DNA from: an uncultured Pseudomonadota bacterium | GTDB lineage: Bacteria > Myxococcota_A > Bradymonadia > Bradymonadales > GCA-2716585 | Direction of reading: 5' to 3' | Assembly: GCA_937890335.1 (NCBI GenBank) | Contig: CALBXO010000162.1 | Location: 1-41,957 of the forward strand | DNA: 41,957 nt | Part shown: positions 34,672-41,957 of the stretch, piece after piece | Position numbering within the stretch: position 1 is the first letter of the stretch | Layout of the letters: each line of letters opens with the position of its first letter | The notes under the pieces: model-generated | What the model saw: only the letters and a program-made list of their open reading frames with translations | Database searches by the model: none | What the model was told of the DNA's origin: nothing | Program-made: the position numbers and the translations under genes

Positions 34672-36243
34672 CTAGTCCGCGATTCGCGCCGACTTGTCGG
34701 GCTTGCAGCCCTTGCCCGCGGCGAGGTGGTCGATCAATGCGTCGCGCAGCATCTTGCCGTCGGTGGTGTGCTTGCCCCGCGTAAAGACAACGTGCCCGTC
34801 GCCGCCGCTGGCGAGGAACGAGTTCGTCGCGACTTTGTACGTCTGCTTCGGGTCAGCGACGCGGCCATCGATGACCAGCTCCTTGACCCGCTTGCCGGGC
34901 TCAGCTTTGAGGTCGTAGCGGACCTTCATATTGCTGGCCTCCAGGTACGTGCGCCCATCCCCCGCGGCGTGGTCCATCAGCGCCATGAGCTGCTCGCCTG
35001 TCAGCTCTACCACCACGATCGTGTTGTCAAACGGAGCGACCTCGTACAGTCCGCGAACGGCCACATCGCCAGCTTCGAGGTCCGCGCGGATCCCCGTCTT
35101 ATTGTGCAGTGCTGCGTCCGCACCGGTGGCGGTGCGCATCACGTCGGCGATCCAGTTTCCGAGCGTCGAGCTGCGAACTTTGCCTCGGACCCGCCGAAGG
35201 GCGTCCGGACACGTGCCCACCTTGCGCGCCATGAGCTCGTCGATCGTCGGCGCGTACCGTCCGAGGATCTCTGCGACCTTGGGATGTTTGGGCCACTCGG
35301 AGGTTCCCAGGGAGACGAGCTGCCCGTCGGTGACCTTGACGCCGTCCTTGGTGACCTGGAGCACCAGGTGGTCGATCCCTGCGGTCTTGGAGCCCGACTG
35401 CATCACGATGATACCGGTCTGGTCGTCGCGGTAGGGAGGGTCCAGGGGTGTGTGCGAGTGGCCGCCGAGGATGGCCACCACCTCGGGTGGTGCCACGGCC
35501 GCGAGCTTCTTTTCGTCCTCGACGCCGAGGTGGGACAGCACGATGACGAAGTCCGCCCCCTCCGCCTTGAGGCTTCCGATCGCGTCCTGCAGGCCGACGG
35601 TGGGATCCCCGAACTCGAAGGCGTCCCCGGCGTCCTTGTGGGTCAGCTCCGGCGTGGACGGGGCAATCAGGCCGACCAGCCCGATCTTGATGCCCCCTTT
35701 CTCGACGATCGCCAGCGGCGTAATGGCCGAGGAGGCTTTGGTGCCGAGGTCGCCGGTCTTCGGAAGGATGTTGGCTGCCAACAGCGGGAAGTTGAGCGCG
35801 GCGGCGAAGCTGACGAGCTCGTCCACGCCGTAGTCAAACTCGTGGTTTCCCAGGGCCGCCGCGTCGTAACCGAGAGCGTTCATCAGCTCGGCCGGCAATT
35901 TCCCTCGGGTCAGGTTGCCCTCGGGGGTACCCGCCCAGATGTCGCCGCTGTCCACCAGCAGGACATTGGGGTGCTCGGCACGGATGTCGTCGACATAGGC
36001 AAAGAGGCCGTCAAAGCCGCCCTTGCCCTTGCGTGGGTACACCTGACCGTGGAGGTCGTTGGTGTGCAGCACGTGGATCTCGACCACGTCGGGGGTGTCG
36101 GCCGGATAGAGTGGGCTGGTATCGAACGCCGGGCCTGACAGGCTCGCGGGAGATTGGGGCGGAATCCCGGAGCCGTCGGGTGTACCACACCCAAGCAGTC
36201 CGAAGAGGAGCACGAGCGCCGCGGCGCGAGCCGGTCGAATCAT
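34672..36243 (-). CDS. Lipoprotein 5'-nucleotidase/2',3'-cyclic phosphodiesterase family (UshA-like)
   Basis: 523 aa; signal peptide with lipobox LLGC (Cys19). The N-terminal metallophosphoesterase domain shows HTNDLHG (D63, H65), VDSGD (D98), GNHEFDYG (N133, H134), VLSHLG and GGHSHTPL, the two-metal site. The C-terminal 5'-nucleotidase domain starts near LGNWIADVMR and includes FDNTIVVVELTG and FLASGGDGH, the nucleoside-clamp region. Family enzymes hydrolyse extracellular nucleotides, UDP-sugars or cyclic nucleotides in the periplasm to allow uptake. Lipid anchoring rather than a soluble periplasmic form is the unusual part. It is transcribed alone, after the LURP-one-like gene (45-base gap) on the same strand. 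Confidence 0.94.
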   Translation of the reverse strand: MIRPARAAALVLLFGLLGCGTPDGSGIPPQSPASLSGPAFDTSPLYPADTPDVVEIHVLHTNDLHGQVYPRKGKGGFDGLFAYVDDIRAEHPNVLLVDSGDIWAGTPEGNLTRGKLPAELMNALGYDAAALGNHEFDYGVDELVSFAAALNFPLLAANILPKTGDLGTKASSAITPLAIVEKGGIKIGLVGLIAPSTPELTHKDAGDAFEFGDPTVGLQDAIGSLKAEGADFVIVLSHLGVEDEKKLAAVAPPEVVAILGGHSHTPLDPPYRDDQTGIIVMQSGSKTAGIDHLVLQVTKDGVKVTDGQLVSLGTSEWPKHPKVAEILGRYAPTIDELMARKVGTCPDALRRVRGKVRSSTLGNWIADVMRTATGADAALHNKTGIRADLEAGDVAVRGLYEVAPFDNTIVVVELTGEQLMALMDHAAGDGRTYLEASNMKVRYDLKAEPGKRVKELVIDGRVADPKQTYKVATNSFLASGGDGHVVFTRGKHTTDGKMLRDALIDHLAAGKGCKPDKSARIAD

Positions 36244-36254
36244 ATTTTTTCATC

Positions 36255-36275
36255 CCGGGCCCCAGGAGGGCCCGG
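36255..36275. other. Hairpin between the LURP-one-like and 5'-nucleotidase genes
   Basis: Eight-base arms (ccgggccc at 36255-36262 and gggcccgg at 36268-36275) with a 5-base loop. The side downstream on the minus strand is A-rich (gatgaaaaaatatg), so it is not a standard terminator. It sits just before the 5'-nucleotidase start and could affect its translation. Confidence 0.4.
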
Positions 36276-36288
36276 TGGGGGCTGTGGG

Positions 36289-36879
36289 CTACTGCTGGCG
36301 ACCCTCGATGGCGAGCATCATGACGGTGGCCACGATGCCGAGCCGGCGGTCGAGCATGCCCTGGGTGTCGGCGGAAAAGTCCACGTCGTACTTCAGGACG
36401 AACGGGTTGAAATGCTGCTTGATCTTGCCCACGTGCTGGTCGTTGACCTTCAGGTGGTAGGTCTGCGGAATCCACTGGCCCATGGGCATGAAGCGCCGGA
36501 TGATGGCCATCGCGGCGGAGTCCTCCTGCACCAGGCCGATCTCGTTGTCGTTGGCGTCCAGGACGAGCCACTCGTCGCGAATGATGGACTTGAGGCCCTT
36601 GCGGCGCAGCGCGCCGACCTTCTCGCCGCTGACCTCGTCAGTCACGTCGTAGGTGGCGGAGATGTCGAGGATCTGGCGGGCCTTGATGGACAGCAGCACC
36701 TCGTTCTTGCTCTCGTCGGAGAAGACCTTGATGTCCTCCTTGAGCTTGAAGGCCTTGCGCTCGACGTAGAACTGGGTCGAGCCGTCCGCTCCATAGATCC
36801 AGAACTTGCGACCGAGGAAATTGAAGAGGGGCTTTTTGGCGAGCAATTTCGGCTGCTCGTACCGGACCAGGTCACTCAT
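36289..36879 (-). CDS. LURP-one-related / scramblase-like (Tubby C-terminal-like) protein
   Basis: 196 aa with the two-layer beta pattern of LURP-one/Tubby-like proteins: KFWIYGADGSTQFYVERKAFKLKEDIKVFSDE read as strands, SIKARQILDISATYDVTDE, and the central hydrophobic helix near MAIIRRFMP and MLAIEGRQQ at the C-terminus. Members bind phosphoinositide-like lipids or act as phospholipid scramblase-type proteins in eukaryotes; bacterial function is unknown. No signal peptide. It is the upstream member of the pair with the 5'-nucleotidase. Confidence 0.82.
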   Translation of the reverse strand: MSDLVRYEQPKLLAKKPLFNFLGRKFWIYGADGSTQFYVERKAFKLKEDIKVFSDESKNEVLLSIKARQILDISATYDVTDEVSGEKVGALRRKGLKSIIRDEWLVLDANDNEIGLVQEDSAAMAIIRRFMPMGQWIPQTYHLKVNDQHVGKIKQHFNPFVLKYDVDFSADTQGMLDRRLGIVATVMMLAIEGRQQ

Positions 36880-37023
36880 TGTGGGACTCCTTCAGACATC
36901 ATTGTAGCGCGCGCGCATTGTGAACAAGCGGGCGGAGTATAGGAACGCATCTCGTCGCTGGCAAGGTGCAGGCGGCGAGAAGGCGAGGTCGTGCTTCAGG
37001 TCGAGTGGCTGGGCGGGTGTTTG

Positions 37024-37047
37024 GCTCGCCCCGGTGTCGGGGCGAGC
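37024..37047 (-). terminator. GC-rich terminator-like hairpin after etfA
   Basis: Ten-base arms (gctcgccccg 37024-37033 and cggggcgagc 37038-37047) with a gtgt loop lie 16 bases past the etfA stop on the minus strand. There is no T-run; it may act as a transcription pause or a protecting 3' hairpin. Confidence 0.5.
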
Positions 37048-37063
37048 GGCGCCAGTCGGGGGC

Positions 37064-38032
37064 TCAGTCCAGGGACTTGAGCTTCTCGGTCAGCTCAGGG
37101 ACGGCCTTGAAGGCGTCCGCCACCAGGCCGAAGTCCGCCACCTGGAAGATCGGGGCTTCCGGGTCGGTGTTGATGGCGACGATGGTCTTGGAGCCCTTCA
37201 TGCCGGCCAGGTGCTGGATGGCACCTGAGATGGCGACGGCGAAGTAGAGGTTGGGGGCGACGATCTTGCCCGTCTGGCCGATCTGCCAGTCGTTGGGGGC
37301 CATGCCGCTGTCGACCGCGGCGCGACTGGCGCCGACGGCTCCCTTGAGCTGGTCCGCGAGCTCCTCGAGCATCACGAAGTTCTCACGGGCCTTGAGTCCG
37401 CGCCCGCCAGCGACGACGACGTCGGCGTCGGAGAGCTCCGGTCGGTCGGATTTGACCTCGTCAAAGCTCAGGAACTCCGCGTTGTCCGCAGCGCCGGTGC
37501 CGGGGTCCACGGACTCGATGTCCGCCGCGTCTCCCGGCTCCGGGGCCTCAAACGCGGTGGTCCGCACGGTGACGCAGGTCACGTCCGCGTCGGAGATCAC
37601 GTCCACCAACACATTGCCGGCGAGCATCGGCCGCTTGTAGGTGATGCCCTCTTCGCCATCGAAGATCTCGATGGCGTCGGAGACCTGGGCTGCGTCCATC
37701 TGCGCGGCGACGCGCGGCAGGAAGTCCTTGCCCGTTGTGGAGGCTGGCGTCGCGATGATCTCGCAGCCGTACTCCTCGGCGATGGCGGCCACGGCGGGCG
37801 CCCAGTTTTCAGCCAGGTAGTTGGCGTACGCGGGATCGTCGGCCACCAGGACCTTGTCGGCGCCGTACGCTGCGATGGCTTCGGCGACGCTGCCGATGCC
37901 GGAACCCAGCACCAGCACGTAGATCTCACCGTCGGTGAGCGCCTGTGCCGCTTTGGCGAAGCCCATGACGGGCAGAGAGACTTTGCGGAGCTTGCCACCT
38001 TGGTGCTCCGCGACCACGAGAATGTTCGACAT
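37064..38032 (-). CDS. etfA: Electron transfer flavoprotein alpha subunit
   Basis: 322 aa from ATG 38032, with TAGGAGG in the etfB stop region five bases upstream. N-terminal ETF fold ([18 protein letters not shown]), a central [11 protein letters not shown] loop of the FAD domain, and the C-terminal FAD signature [21 protein letters not shown], ending [16 protein letters not shown]. EtfA binds the FAD of the heterodimer and passes electrons from acyl-CoA dehydrogenases and other donors to the membrane ETF-quinone oxidoreductase. No ETF-QO or acyl-CoA dehydrogenase gene lies in this window. Confidence 0.97.
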   Translation of the reverse strand: MSNILVVAEHQGGKLRKVSLPVMGFAKAAQALTDGEIYVLVLGSGIGSVAEAIAAYGADKVLVADDPAYANYLAENWAPAVAAIAEEYGCEIIATPASTTGKDFLPRVAAQMDAAQVSDAIEIFDGEEGITYKRPMLAGNVLVDVISDADVTCVTVRTTAFEAPEPGDAADIESVDPGTGAADNAEFLSFDEVKSDRPELSDADVVVAGGRGLKARENFVMLEELADQLKGAVGASRAAVDSGMAPNDWQIGQTGKIVAPNLYFAVAISGAIQHLAGMKGSKTIVAINTDPEAPIFQVADFGLVADAFKAVPELTEKLKSLD

Positions 38033-38041
38033 GAGTTCCTC

Positions 38042-38791
38042 CTAGAGCACCTTGGCCGTGTTCTGCAGACGATCGATGAGCGAGTCGACATCGTCGACGA
38101 TCTCGCCTGCTGCGCGCGCGGGCGGCAGGGAGTAGCCCTGAATGATGAGCTGAGGCTCGAGCTCGACCCCGAGGTCGTCCGGCGTCAGTTCCTCAATGGG
38201 CTTGCGCTTGGCCTTCATGATCCCCGGCAGGGAGGCGTAGCGCGGCTCGTTGAGCCGAAGGTCGGCGGTGACGATGGCCGGCAGCTTCACACGGACGTTG
38301 GCGGTACCGCCATCGACCTCGCGACCTACGGTGGCCCAACCGTCGGCCACCTCGCAGGTGAACGCGAAGGTAGCCTGCGGCCAGCCGAGCTTGGCGGCGA
38401 CGCGCTGTCCGACCTGGTTGTTCTCGGAGTCCACGCTGAGCTTGCCCATCAGGACAATGTCCGGCGCCTCTCGCTCGATCACCGCGGCCAGGAGGTCGGC
38501 GACGCCCTTCGGGTCGATCTCGGACATGTCCGCCGTGACGAGGACGCCGCGGTCTCCGCCCATGGCCAACGCCGTGCGGATCTCCTTGGTGCCCGCCGAG
38601 TCGCCGATGGACACGACGATGACTTCGCCACCGTGGGCTTCCTTGAGCTTGATGGCCTCCTCGACACCGTATTGGTCAAAGGCGTTCATTTTCGCCTCCA
38701 AACCCTCGGTGACGAGCCCGGAGTTGTCCGAGTTCAGCCGTACTTTCGCGTCGGGATCCACGACGCGCTTGACCGTGGTCAAAATCTTCAA
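38042..38791 (-). CDS. etfB: Electron transfer flavoprotein beta subunit
   Basis: 249 aa. The start is TTG 38791: AAGGAGG lies eight bases upstream and the product begins MKILTTVKRVVDPDAK, the conserved EtfB N-terminus; an ATG does not exist in the right place. It then has YGVEEAIKLKEAHGGEVIVVSIGD, the GVLVTADMSEIDPKG region and the AMP-site segment NNQVGQRVAAKLGWP. EtfB supports the AMP-binding fold of ETF. Ten bases separate it from etfA. A TTG start limits translation rate, though with this strong ribosome site the effect may be small. Confidence 0.96.
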   Translation of the reverse strand: MKILTTVKRVVDPDAKVRLNSDNSGLVTEGLEAKMNAFDQYGVEEAIKLKEAHGGEVIVVSIGDSAGTKEIRTALAMGGDRGVLVTADMSEIDPKGVADLLAAVIEREAPDIVLMGKLSVDSENNQVGQRVAAKLGWPQATFAFTCEVADGWATVGREVDGGTANVRVKLPAIVTADLRLNEPRYASLPGIMKAKRKPIEELTPDDLGVELEPQLIIQGYSLPPARAAGEIVDDVDSLIDRLQNTAKVL

Positions 38792-38812
38792 CTTCGCGCC
38801 CTCCTTCAGGGG

Positions 38813-39418
38813 TTATCTCTGTCTGAGTCCGTCTACGAACAGCCGCTCTAGCGCAGCTACCCGCGACTCCACAAGCTGTGGGGTGACCTCCTTGCGCAGC
38901 ACCAGCGCAAGAAGCATCTCATCAAGGGCCCCGAACAGCGCTCGGGTGGCGATCCAGGGCTCCATGTCGCCCCGCAACTCACCCCGGCTCTGCCCCTCCT
39001 TGATCACCTCGACCACGATGGCGAGGTACTCGTGGAACTTCTGGTTGTCGTACTCTTTGATGAACTTGGACGACTGTCGGAGCTCAACGGTGATGAACTC
39101 CGCCAGGTCCGGCGCCTCGATCGCGAGCAGCAAGTGCAGCTGGAGGCATTTGCGCAGCTTGGTCACCGCAGACCCCTCGGTCCGCGACAGCTCCTGCCGC
39201 AGACGCTCGTTGAGCATCTGCATGCGATCTTCGAACGCCGAAATCAGCAGGTCGTCCTTGTTCTTGAAATAGAGGTAGATCGTACCGTCTGCGACACCGG
39301 CAGCGCTGGCCACCTCCGACACCTTGGCGTTGTAGAAGCCGCTCTTGGCGAACGTCTTCACGGCTGCTGCGAGGATGCGCTCGCGTTTGTCTCCGCCGCG
39401 TTTGGGGGTGTCGGCCAT
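38813..39418 (-). CDS. TetR/AcrR-family regulator of the etf operon (FadR-like)
   Basis: 201 aa with GGAG four bases before ATG 39418. N-terminal helix-turn-helix (~12-58): ILAAAVKTFAKSGFYNAKVSEVASAAGVADGTIYLYFKNKDDLL as split motifs, including the TetR IYLYFKNK signature. The C-terminal ligand domain is helical. It precedes etfB by 21 bases in the same orientation, and an inverted repeat overlaps the predicted transcription start. Bacillus FadR is a comparable TetR regulator that shares an operon with etfBA and is relieved by long-chain acyl-CoA, so autoregulated, lipid-responsive control is likely. Confidence 0.9.
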   Translation of the reverse strand: MADTPKRGGDKRERILAAAVKTFAKSGFYNAKVSEVASAAGVADGTIYLYFKNKDDLLISAFEDRMQMLNERLRQELSRTEGSAVTKLRKCLQLHLLLAIEAPDLAEFITVELRQSSKFIKEYDNQKFHEYLAIVVEVIKEGQSRGELRGDMEPWIATRALFGALDEMLLALVLRKEVTPQLVESRVAALERLFVDGLRQR

Positions 39419-39431
39419 TGATCTCCGGTTG

Positions 39432-39451
39432 GACTGAATGGCAATTCAGTC
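39432..39451. promoter_or_regulatory. Operator-like inverted repeat for the TetR regulator
   Basis: GACTGAATggcaATTCAGTC: exact 8-base arms around a 4-base spacer. It spans the predicted start of tetR-etfBA transcription and lies 13 bases before the tetR start codon. The arm sequence resembles the TGAAT/ATTCA operators bound by FadR-type regulators. Confidence 0.75.
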
Positions 39452-39458
39452 ACCGGGA

Positions 39459-39486
39459 TTTATAGGCAGTGCGGCGGCGGTGTCAA
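39459..39486 (-). promoter_or_regulatory. sigma-70 promoter of the tetR-etfBA operon
   Basis: On the minus strand a perfect TTGACA (39486-39481) and TATAAA (39464-39459) are separated by 16 bases. Transcription would start near 39452, directly at the edge of the inverted repeat, so a bound repressor would block it. Confidence 0.72.
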
Positions 39487-39493
39487 TAGGCAA

Positions 39494-39509
39494 GTGAGCC
39501 GCGGCTCAC
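39494..39509. other. 16-bp perfect palindrome upstream of the tetR promoter
   Basis: GTGAGCCGCGGCTCAC is exactly symmetric and lies just upstream of the -35 element of the tetR promoter, in the divergent region toward the kinase. It could be a second regulatory site or a hairpin. The remainder of 39510-39681 holds no convincing gene. Confidence 0.45.
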
Positions 39510-39681
39510 ATCGGCGCCGGCGGCGATGGAGCGGCCGTGTCGGGATTTTCCCTGCGGGTGTGAACAAGACCAGTGCGGGTCGGCGTTGTACGACCGGTAG
39601 GGTGGCGGGGCGGCAGGCTTCTCGACTCGCCCGCGTACGCGCGGTAGTATTCGGGCCGGTGTCACGAGCGTACGGTAGGTA

Positions 39682-41271
39682 ATGGACTTCCTGAAGTTGG
39701 AGCCGGGAACGAATATCGCCGGGCGGTACGAACTGCTGGACAAGCTGGGCGCGGGCGCCTTTGGGGCCGTGTACCGCGCCAGGCAGCTCGGGATCGACCG
39801 CGCGGTGGCGATCAAGCTTCTGATGCCCGACGCTGACGCCGTCGACAGCACCGCGGTGCAGCGCTTCCAGCGCGAGGCGAAGCTGTCCAGCTCGCTGGAA
39901 CACCCCAATACGATCACGATTCACGACTACGGGCAGTGGGACAACATCCTCTACCTCGTCATGGAGTATGTCCGCGGCGAGAGCCTGCGGCAGCTGTGCA
40001 CGCGCGAGGTCCGTCTGGACCCGACGCGGGCGTTGGCGATCACCCGACAGATTCTGCTGAGCCTTCAGGAGGCGCACTCGCGCGGCATCATCCACCGCGA
40101 CATGAAGCCAGCCAACATCATGCTCTTTGATCGCGTGGGCGAGAAGGACGTGGTCAAGGTGCTGGATTTTGGCATCGCGAAGTTCATCTCCAACGACGCC
40201 GAGGTCATGGGCGCAGAAGCGGCCCAGAAGGACCTGACGGTCGCCGGAAGGATCGTGGGGACGCCCCGCTACATGGCGCCGGAGCAAATCCGCGGTGGCA
40301 AGCCTTCCCCCACGAGCGACCTGTACGCCATGGGGCTGATTCTGTTTGAGATGATCGTCGGACAGCGCGCGGTGCACGGTGACTCGACCATCAGCCTGAT
40401 CGCCATGCAGCTCAGCGACGCGCCCGCGGTAGACCCCAACGATCCGCGGATTCCGGGGCCGATGCGGGACCTGATGCGCCGAGCCACCGCCAAGGACCAG
40501 GAGGAGCGGTTCTCGACGGCTGCGGAGTTCATCGGCGCGATCGACGAAATCGACAAAGGCGCTCTGGCCGCCGCGAGCAACGCCGCCGCCGCGGCACCGC
40601 CGCCGGTGCCTGGCGCGTCGTCGAACGTCGGCCTCACGCCGCTCGGCGACGCCGACCTGGAAGTTGTCGAGGCCCAGGCAGGCCCGCCCGTGGTTCCCAT
40701 CCTTGCCGCGGCCGCGGCCGTGTTGCTGCTGGTTGGCCTTGGGGTCGTCGGCTGGGTTGCCTTTGGTGGGGACGGAGTCCCGGCTGACGCGACGCACGGC
40801 GCGGTCACCAACGATACCGCAGGCGTCGGAGACGGCGCCGACGGCGCTGGTGCCGTGGCAGGCAGTGGACGCGCAAACGGGGACGATCAGCTGGCCGTGG
40901 CCGACGGTGCCGTGGCCGAAGCGGATGGTGCCGGCAAGGAAGTGGGCGACGGGGCCGATGATGGTGTTGTCGTGGCAGACGGCGACGGGGCCGCGGAGGG
41001 AGCCGAGGGTGCCGAAGGCGCCGTTGTGCCGCCTGGCGCGAACGGTGAGCCTGCCGACGACAAGGCCGCGGCCGACGCCGAGGCCGAAGCCCAGAAGGCG
41101 GACGACGAGGCAGTCGCAGGTGCCGCCGCTGACGCCGCCGATGATGCGGCCGCCAAGAAGGCCGCCGCCAAGAAGGCGCGCGACAAGAAGAAGAAAGACA
41201 AAGAGAACAGAGCTCCGGCGGATCCTCCAAAGGAGAAGAAGGACAAAAACAACCCCTACAAGCCGTTTTGA
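39682..41271 (+). CDS. Membrane Ser/Thr protein kinase (PknB-like) with Asp/Ala-rich extracellular tail
   Basis: 529 aa from ATG 39682. Kinase domain (~14-295): GAGAFGAVY, lysine K45 (VAIKLL), helix-C Glu, HRDMKPAN with D140, DFG D162 and MAPEQIRGG. It is followed by an Ala/Pro-rich linker, one membrane helix (~337-362, PILAAAAAVLLLVGLGVVGWV), a low-complexity Asp-Gly-Ala stretch and a Lys-rich end finishing NPYKPF. All catalytic residues are present, so it is predicted active. It lacks the zinc ribbon of the other two kinases. It overlaps the next lipoprotein start by four bases (TTGA). Confidence 0.93.
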   Translation: MDFLKLEPGTNIAGRYELLDKLGAGAFGAVYRARQLGIDRAVAIKLLMPDADAVDSTAVQRFQREAKLSSSLEHPNTITIHDYGQWDNILYLVMEYVRGESLRQLCTREVRLDPTRALAITRQILLSLQEAHSRGIIHRDMKPANIMLFDRVGEKDVVKVLDFGIAKFISNDAEVMGAEAAQKDLTVAGRIVGTPRYMAPEQIRGGKPSPTSDLYAMGLILFEMIVGQRAVHGDSTISLIAMQLSDAPAVDPNDPRIPGPMRDLMRRATAKDQEERFSTAAEFIGAIDEIDKGALAAASNAAAAAPPPVPGASSNVGLTPLGDADLEVVEAQAGPPVVPILAAAAAVLLLVGLGVVGWVAFGGDGVPADATHGAVTNDTAGVGDGADGAGAVAGSGRANGDDQLAVADGAVAEADGAGKEVGDGADDGVVVADGDGAAEGAEGAEGAVVPPGANGEPADDKAAADAEAEAQKADDEAVAGAAADAADDAAAKKAAAKKARDKKKKDKENRAPADPPKEKKDKNNPYKPF

Positions 41272-41957
41272 CTACCCAAAAAACGCTGTTTCAGCTCGTT
41301 GTCGTCGGACTTCTCACCGGTTGCCTGGCCTGCGGAGGCCCGCAGCAGAAAGACGATGAACCCGTGGGTCGCCCGCCCAGCGCGGACGAACTCGGGCCTC
41401 TGGACACCCGCGACGCAGATGACCAGGGCCAGGGTGGCGCGGACGACGACGGCGAGCGCGCCTCCCAGGATGCCGACTCGGAGGACGACGAGCGGTCGTC
41501 CCGGCAGGACCCATGGACAACCAAGTCAAGGGCACAGAGCCAGGCGGAAATCCGAGAGGACCTGACCTTCGAGGGTGAGTCCCGGCTGGGCACCCTGGTG
41601 CAGCTCAGCAGCGGTGGTCAGAACGCGGAGGCCTACTTCAGCCCCTCCGGCGAGCGACTGAGCTTTCAGTCCAGCCGCGGGGACGTGAACTGCGACCGCA
41701 TCTTCACGATGAAGCTCGACGGCAGCGACCTTCAGACCGTGAGCAACGGCATGGGCGTCACCACCTGCGCCCACTACATGCCGGACAACCGTCACGTAGT
41801 GTTCGCGTCTACGCACCGCGAGCAGCTCCACTGCCCACCCAAGCCGGACCCCCGCGAGTTTGGCGGGTATGTCTGGCCCGTCCACCCCGAGTACGACATC
41901 TTTGTGGCCGACCCCGTGGATGGGGGCGAGCTGCGACAGCTGACCAACGCGAAGGGG
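41268..41957 (+). CDS. Lipoprotein with PD40/TolB-like beta-propeller, 3'-truncated by the window
   Basis: The frame opens at TTG 41268, overlapping the kinase stop (TTGA), and stays open to the window end (230 codons seen). TTG is inferred because a lipoprotein signal begins at once: LVVVGLLTGC, Cys19, then an acidic Ser/Asp-rich linker. Propeller units start near residue 105: LVQLSSGGQNAEAYFSPSGERLSFQSSR, then IFTMKLDGSDLQTVSNG and DIFVADPVDGGELRQLTN, as in WD40-like PD40 repeats of TolB-type proteins. It is likely a periplasmic or surface binding protein coupled to the kinase. No ribosome site sits close to the TTG; translation may rely on the coupled stop. Confidence 0.82.
   Translation, partial: MTTQKTLFQLVVVGLLTGCLACGGPQQKDDEPVGRPPSADELGPLDTRDADDQGQGGADDDGERASQDADSEDDERSSRQDPWTTKSRAQSQAEIREDLTFEGESRLGTLVQLSSGGQNAEAYFSPSGERLSFQSSRGDVNCDRIFTMKLDGSDLQTVSNGMGVTTCAHYMPDNRHVVFASTHREQLHCPPKPDPREFGGYVWPVHPEYDIFVADPVDGGELRQLTNAKG

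Noticed and set aside
36241-36275. Hairpin before the 5'-nucleotidase as an intrinsic terminator
   Set aside because: No T-run downstream on the minus strand (A-rich instead), so only listed as a hairpin.

Overview
The window reads as chromosomal DNA from a high-GC, Gram-negative, predatory-type deltaproteobacterial lineage. The best guess is Myxococcota/Bradymonadales-like. This rests on three eukaryote-like Ser/Thr kinases, many lipoproteins with Asn-Asn-Gly, DEPDVP and PDAG linkers, a MopE-type metal-binding module, thrombospondin type 3 (TSP3) repeats and Cys-rich disulfide-repeat lipoproteins. The lineage call is inference; no rRNA or tRNA gene was seen. No CRISPR array, IS element, phage genome or integration site was recognised.

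Layout. 1-1849 (+): a 5'-truncated Asn-Gly-repeat Cys-rich protein, a ZU5/MopE lipoprotein and a peroxiredoxin-like protein. 2140-7923 (+): an AmpG-type transporter, then two tandem Ser/Thr kinases, each with a zinc ribbon and membrane segments. 15400-7974 (-): a complete five-gene peptide ABC importer (substrate-binding protein, two permeases, two ATPases) whose subunits carry unusual extra segments. 15401-15569: a divergent promoter region with a direct repeat. 15570-16784 (+): an extensin-like LAS-fold lipoprotein. 28015-16798 (-): eight co-oriented genes. In transcription order they are two related giant/small Cys-rich lipoproteins, an NDH-2-like flavoprotein, an EcsC-like protein, a PPC-like secreted protein, a TSP3 lipoprotein, a gpV/VgrG-like spike and a zinc-ribbon methyltransferase. 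28249-32545 (+): an MBOAT acyltransferase, an SGNH-type partner and an acyl-CoA ligase, ending at a strong palindromic terminator. 34538-32628, 36243-34672 and 36879-36289 (-): an unknown membrane protein, a 5'-nucleotidase lipoprotein and a LURP-one/scramblase-like protein. 39418-37064 (-): TetR regulator-etfB-etfA with a consensus promoter and an inverted-repeat operator. 39682-41957 (+): a third Ser/Thr kinase coupled to a PD40/TolB-like lipoprotein that runs off the window.

How the parts fit. The window is dominated by cell-envelope functions: surface lipoproteins, envelope acylation, muropeptide and peptide uptake, and periplasmic nucleotide hydrolysis. Phosphorylation signalling (three kinases) and fatty-acid metabolism (acyl-CoA ligase, ETF, FadR-like regulation) make up the rest. 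The most distinctive items are the co-linear zinc-ribbon kinase pair, the remodelled peptide importer, the orphan spike gene inside an operon with a methyltransferase and a TSP3 lipoprotein, and the Cys-rich lipoproteins translationally coupled to a flavoprotein. The etfBA control region is the best-supported regulatory element.
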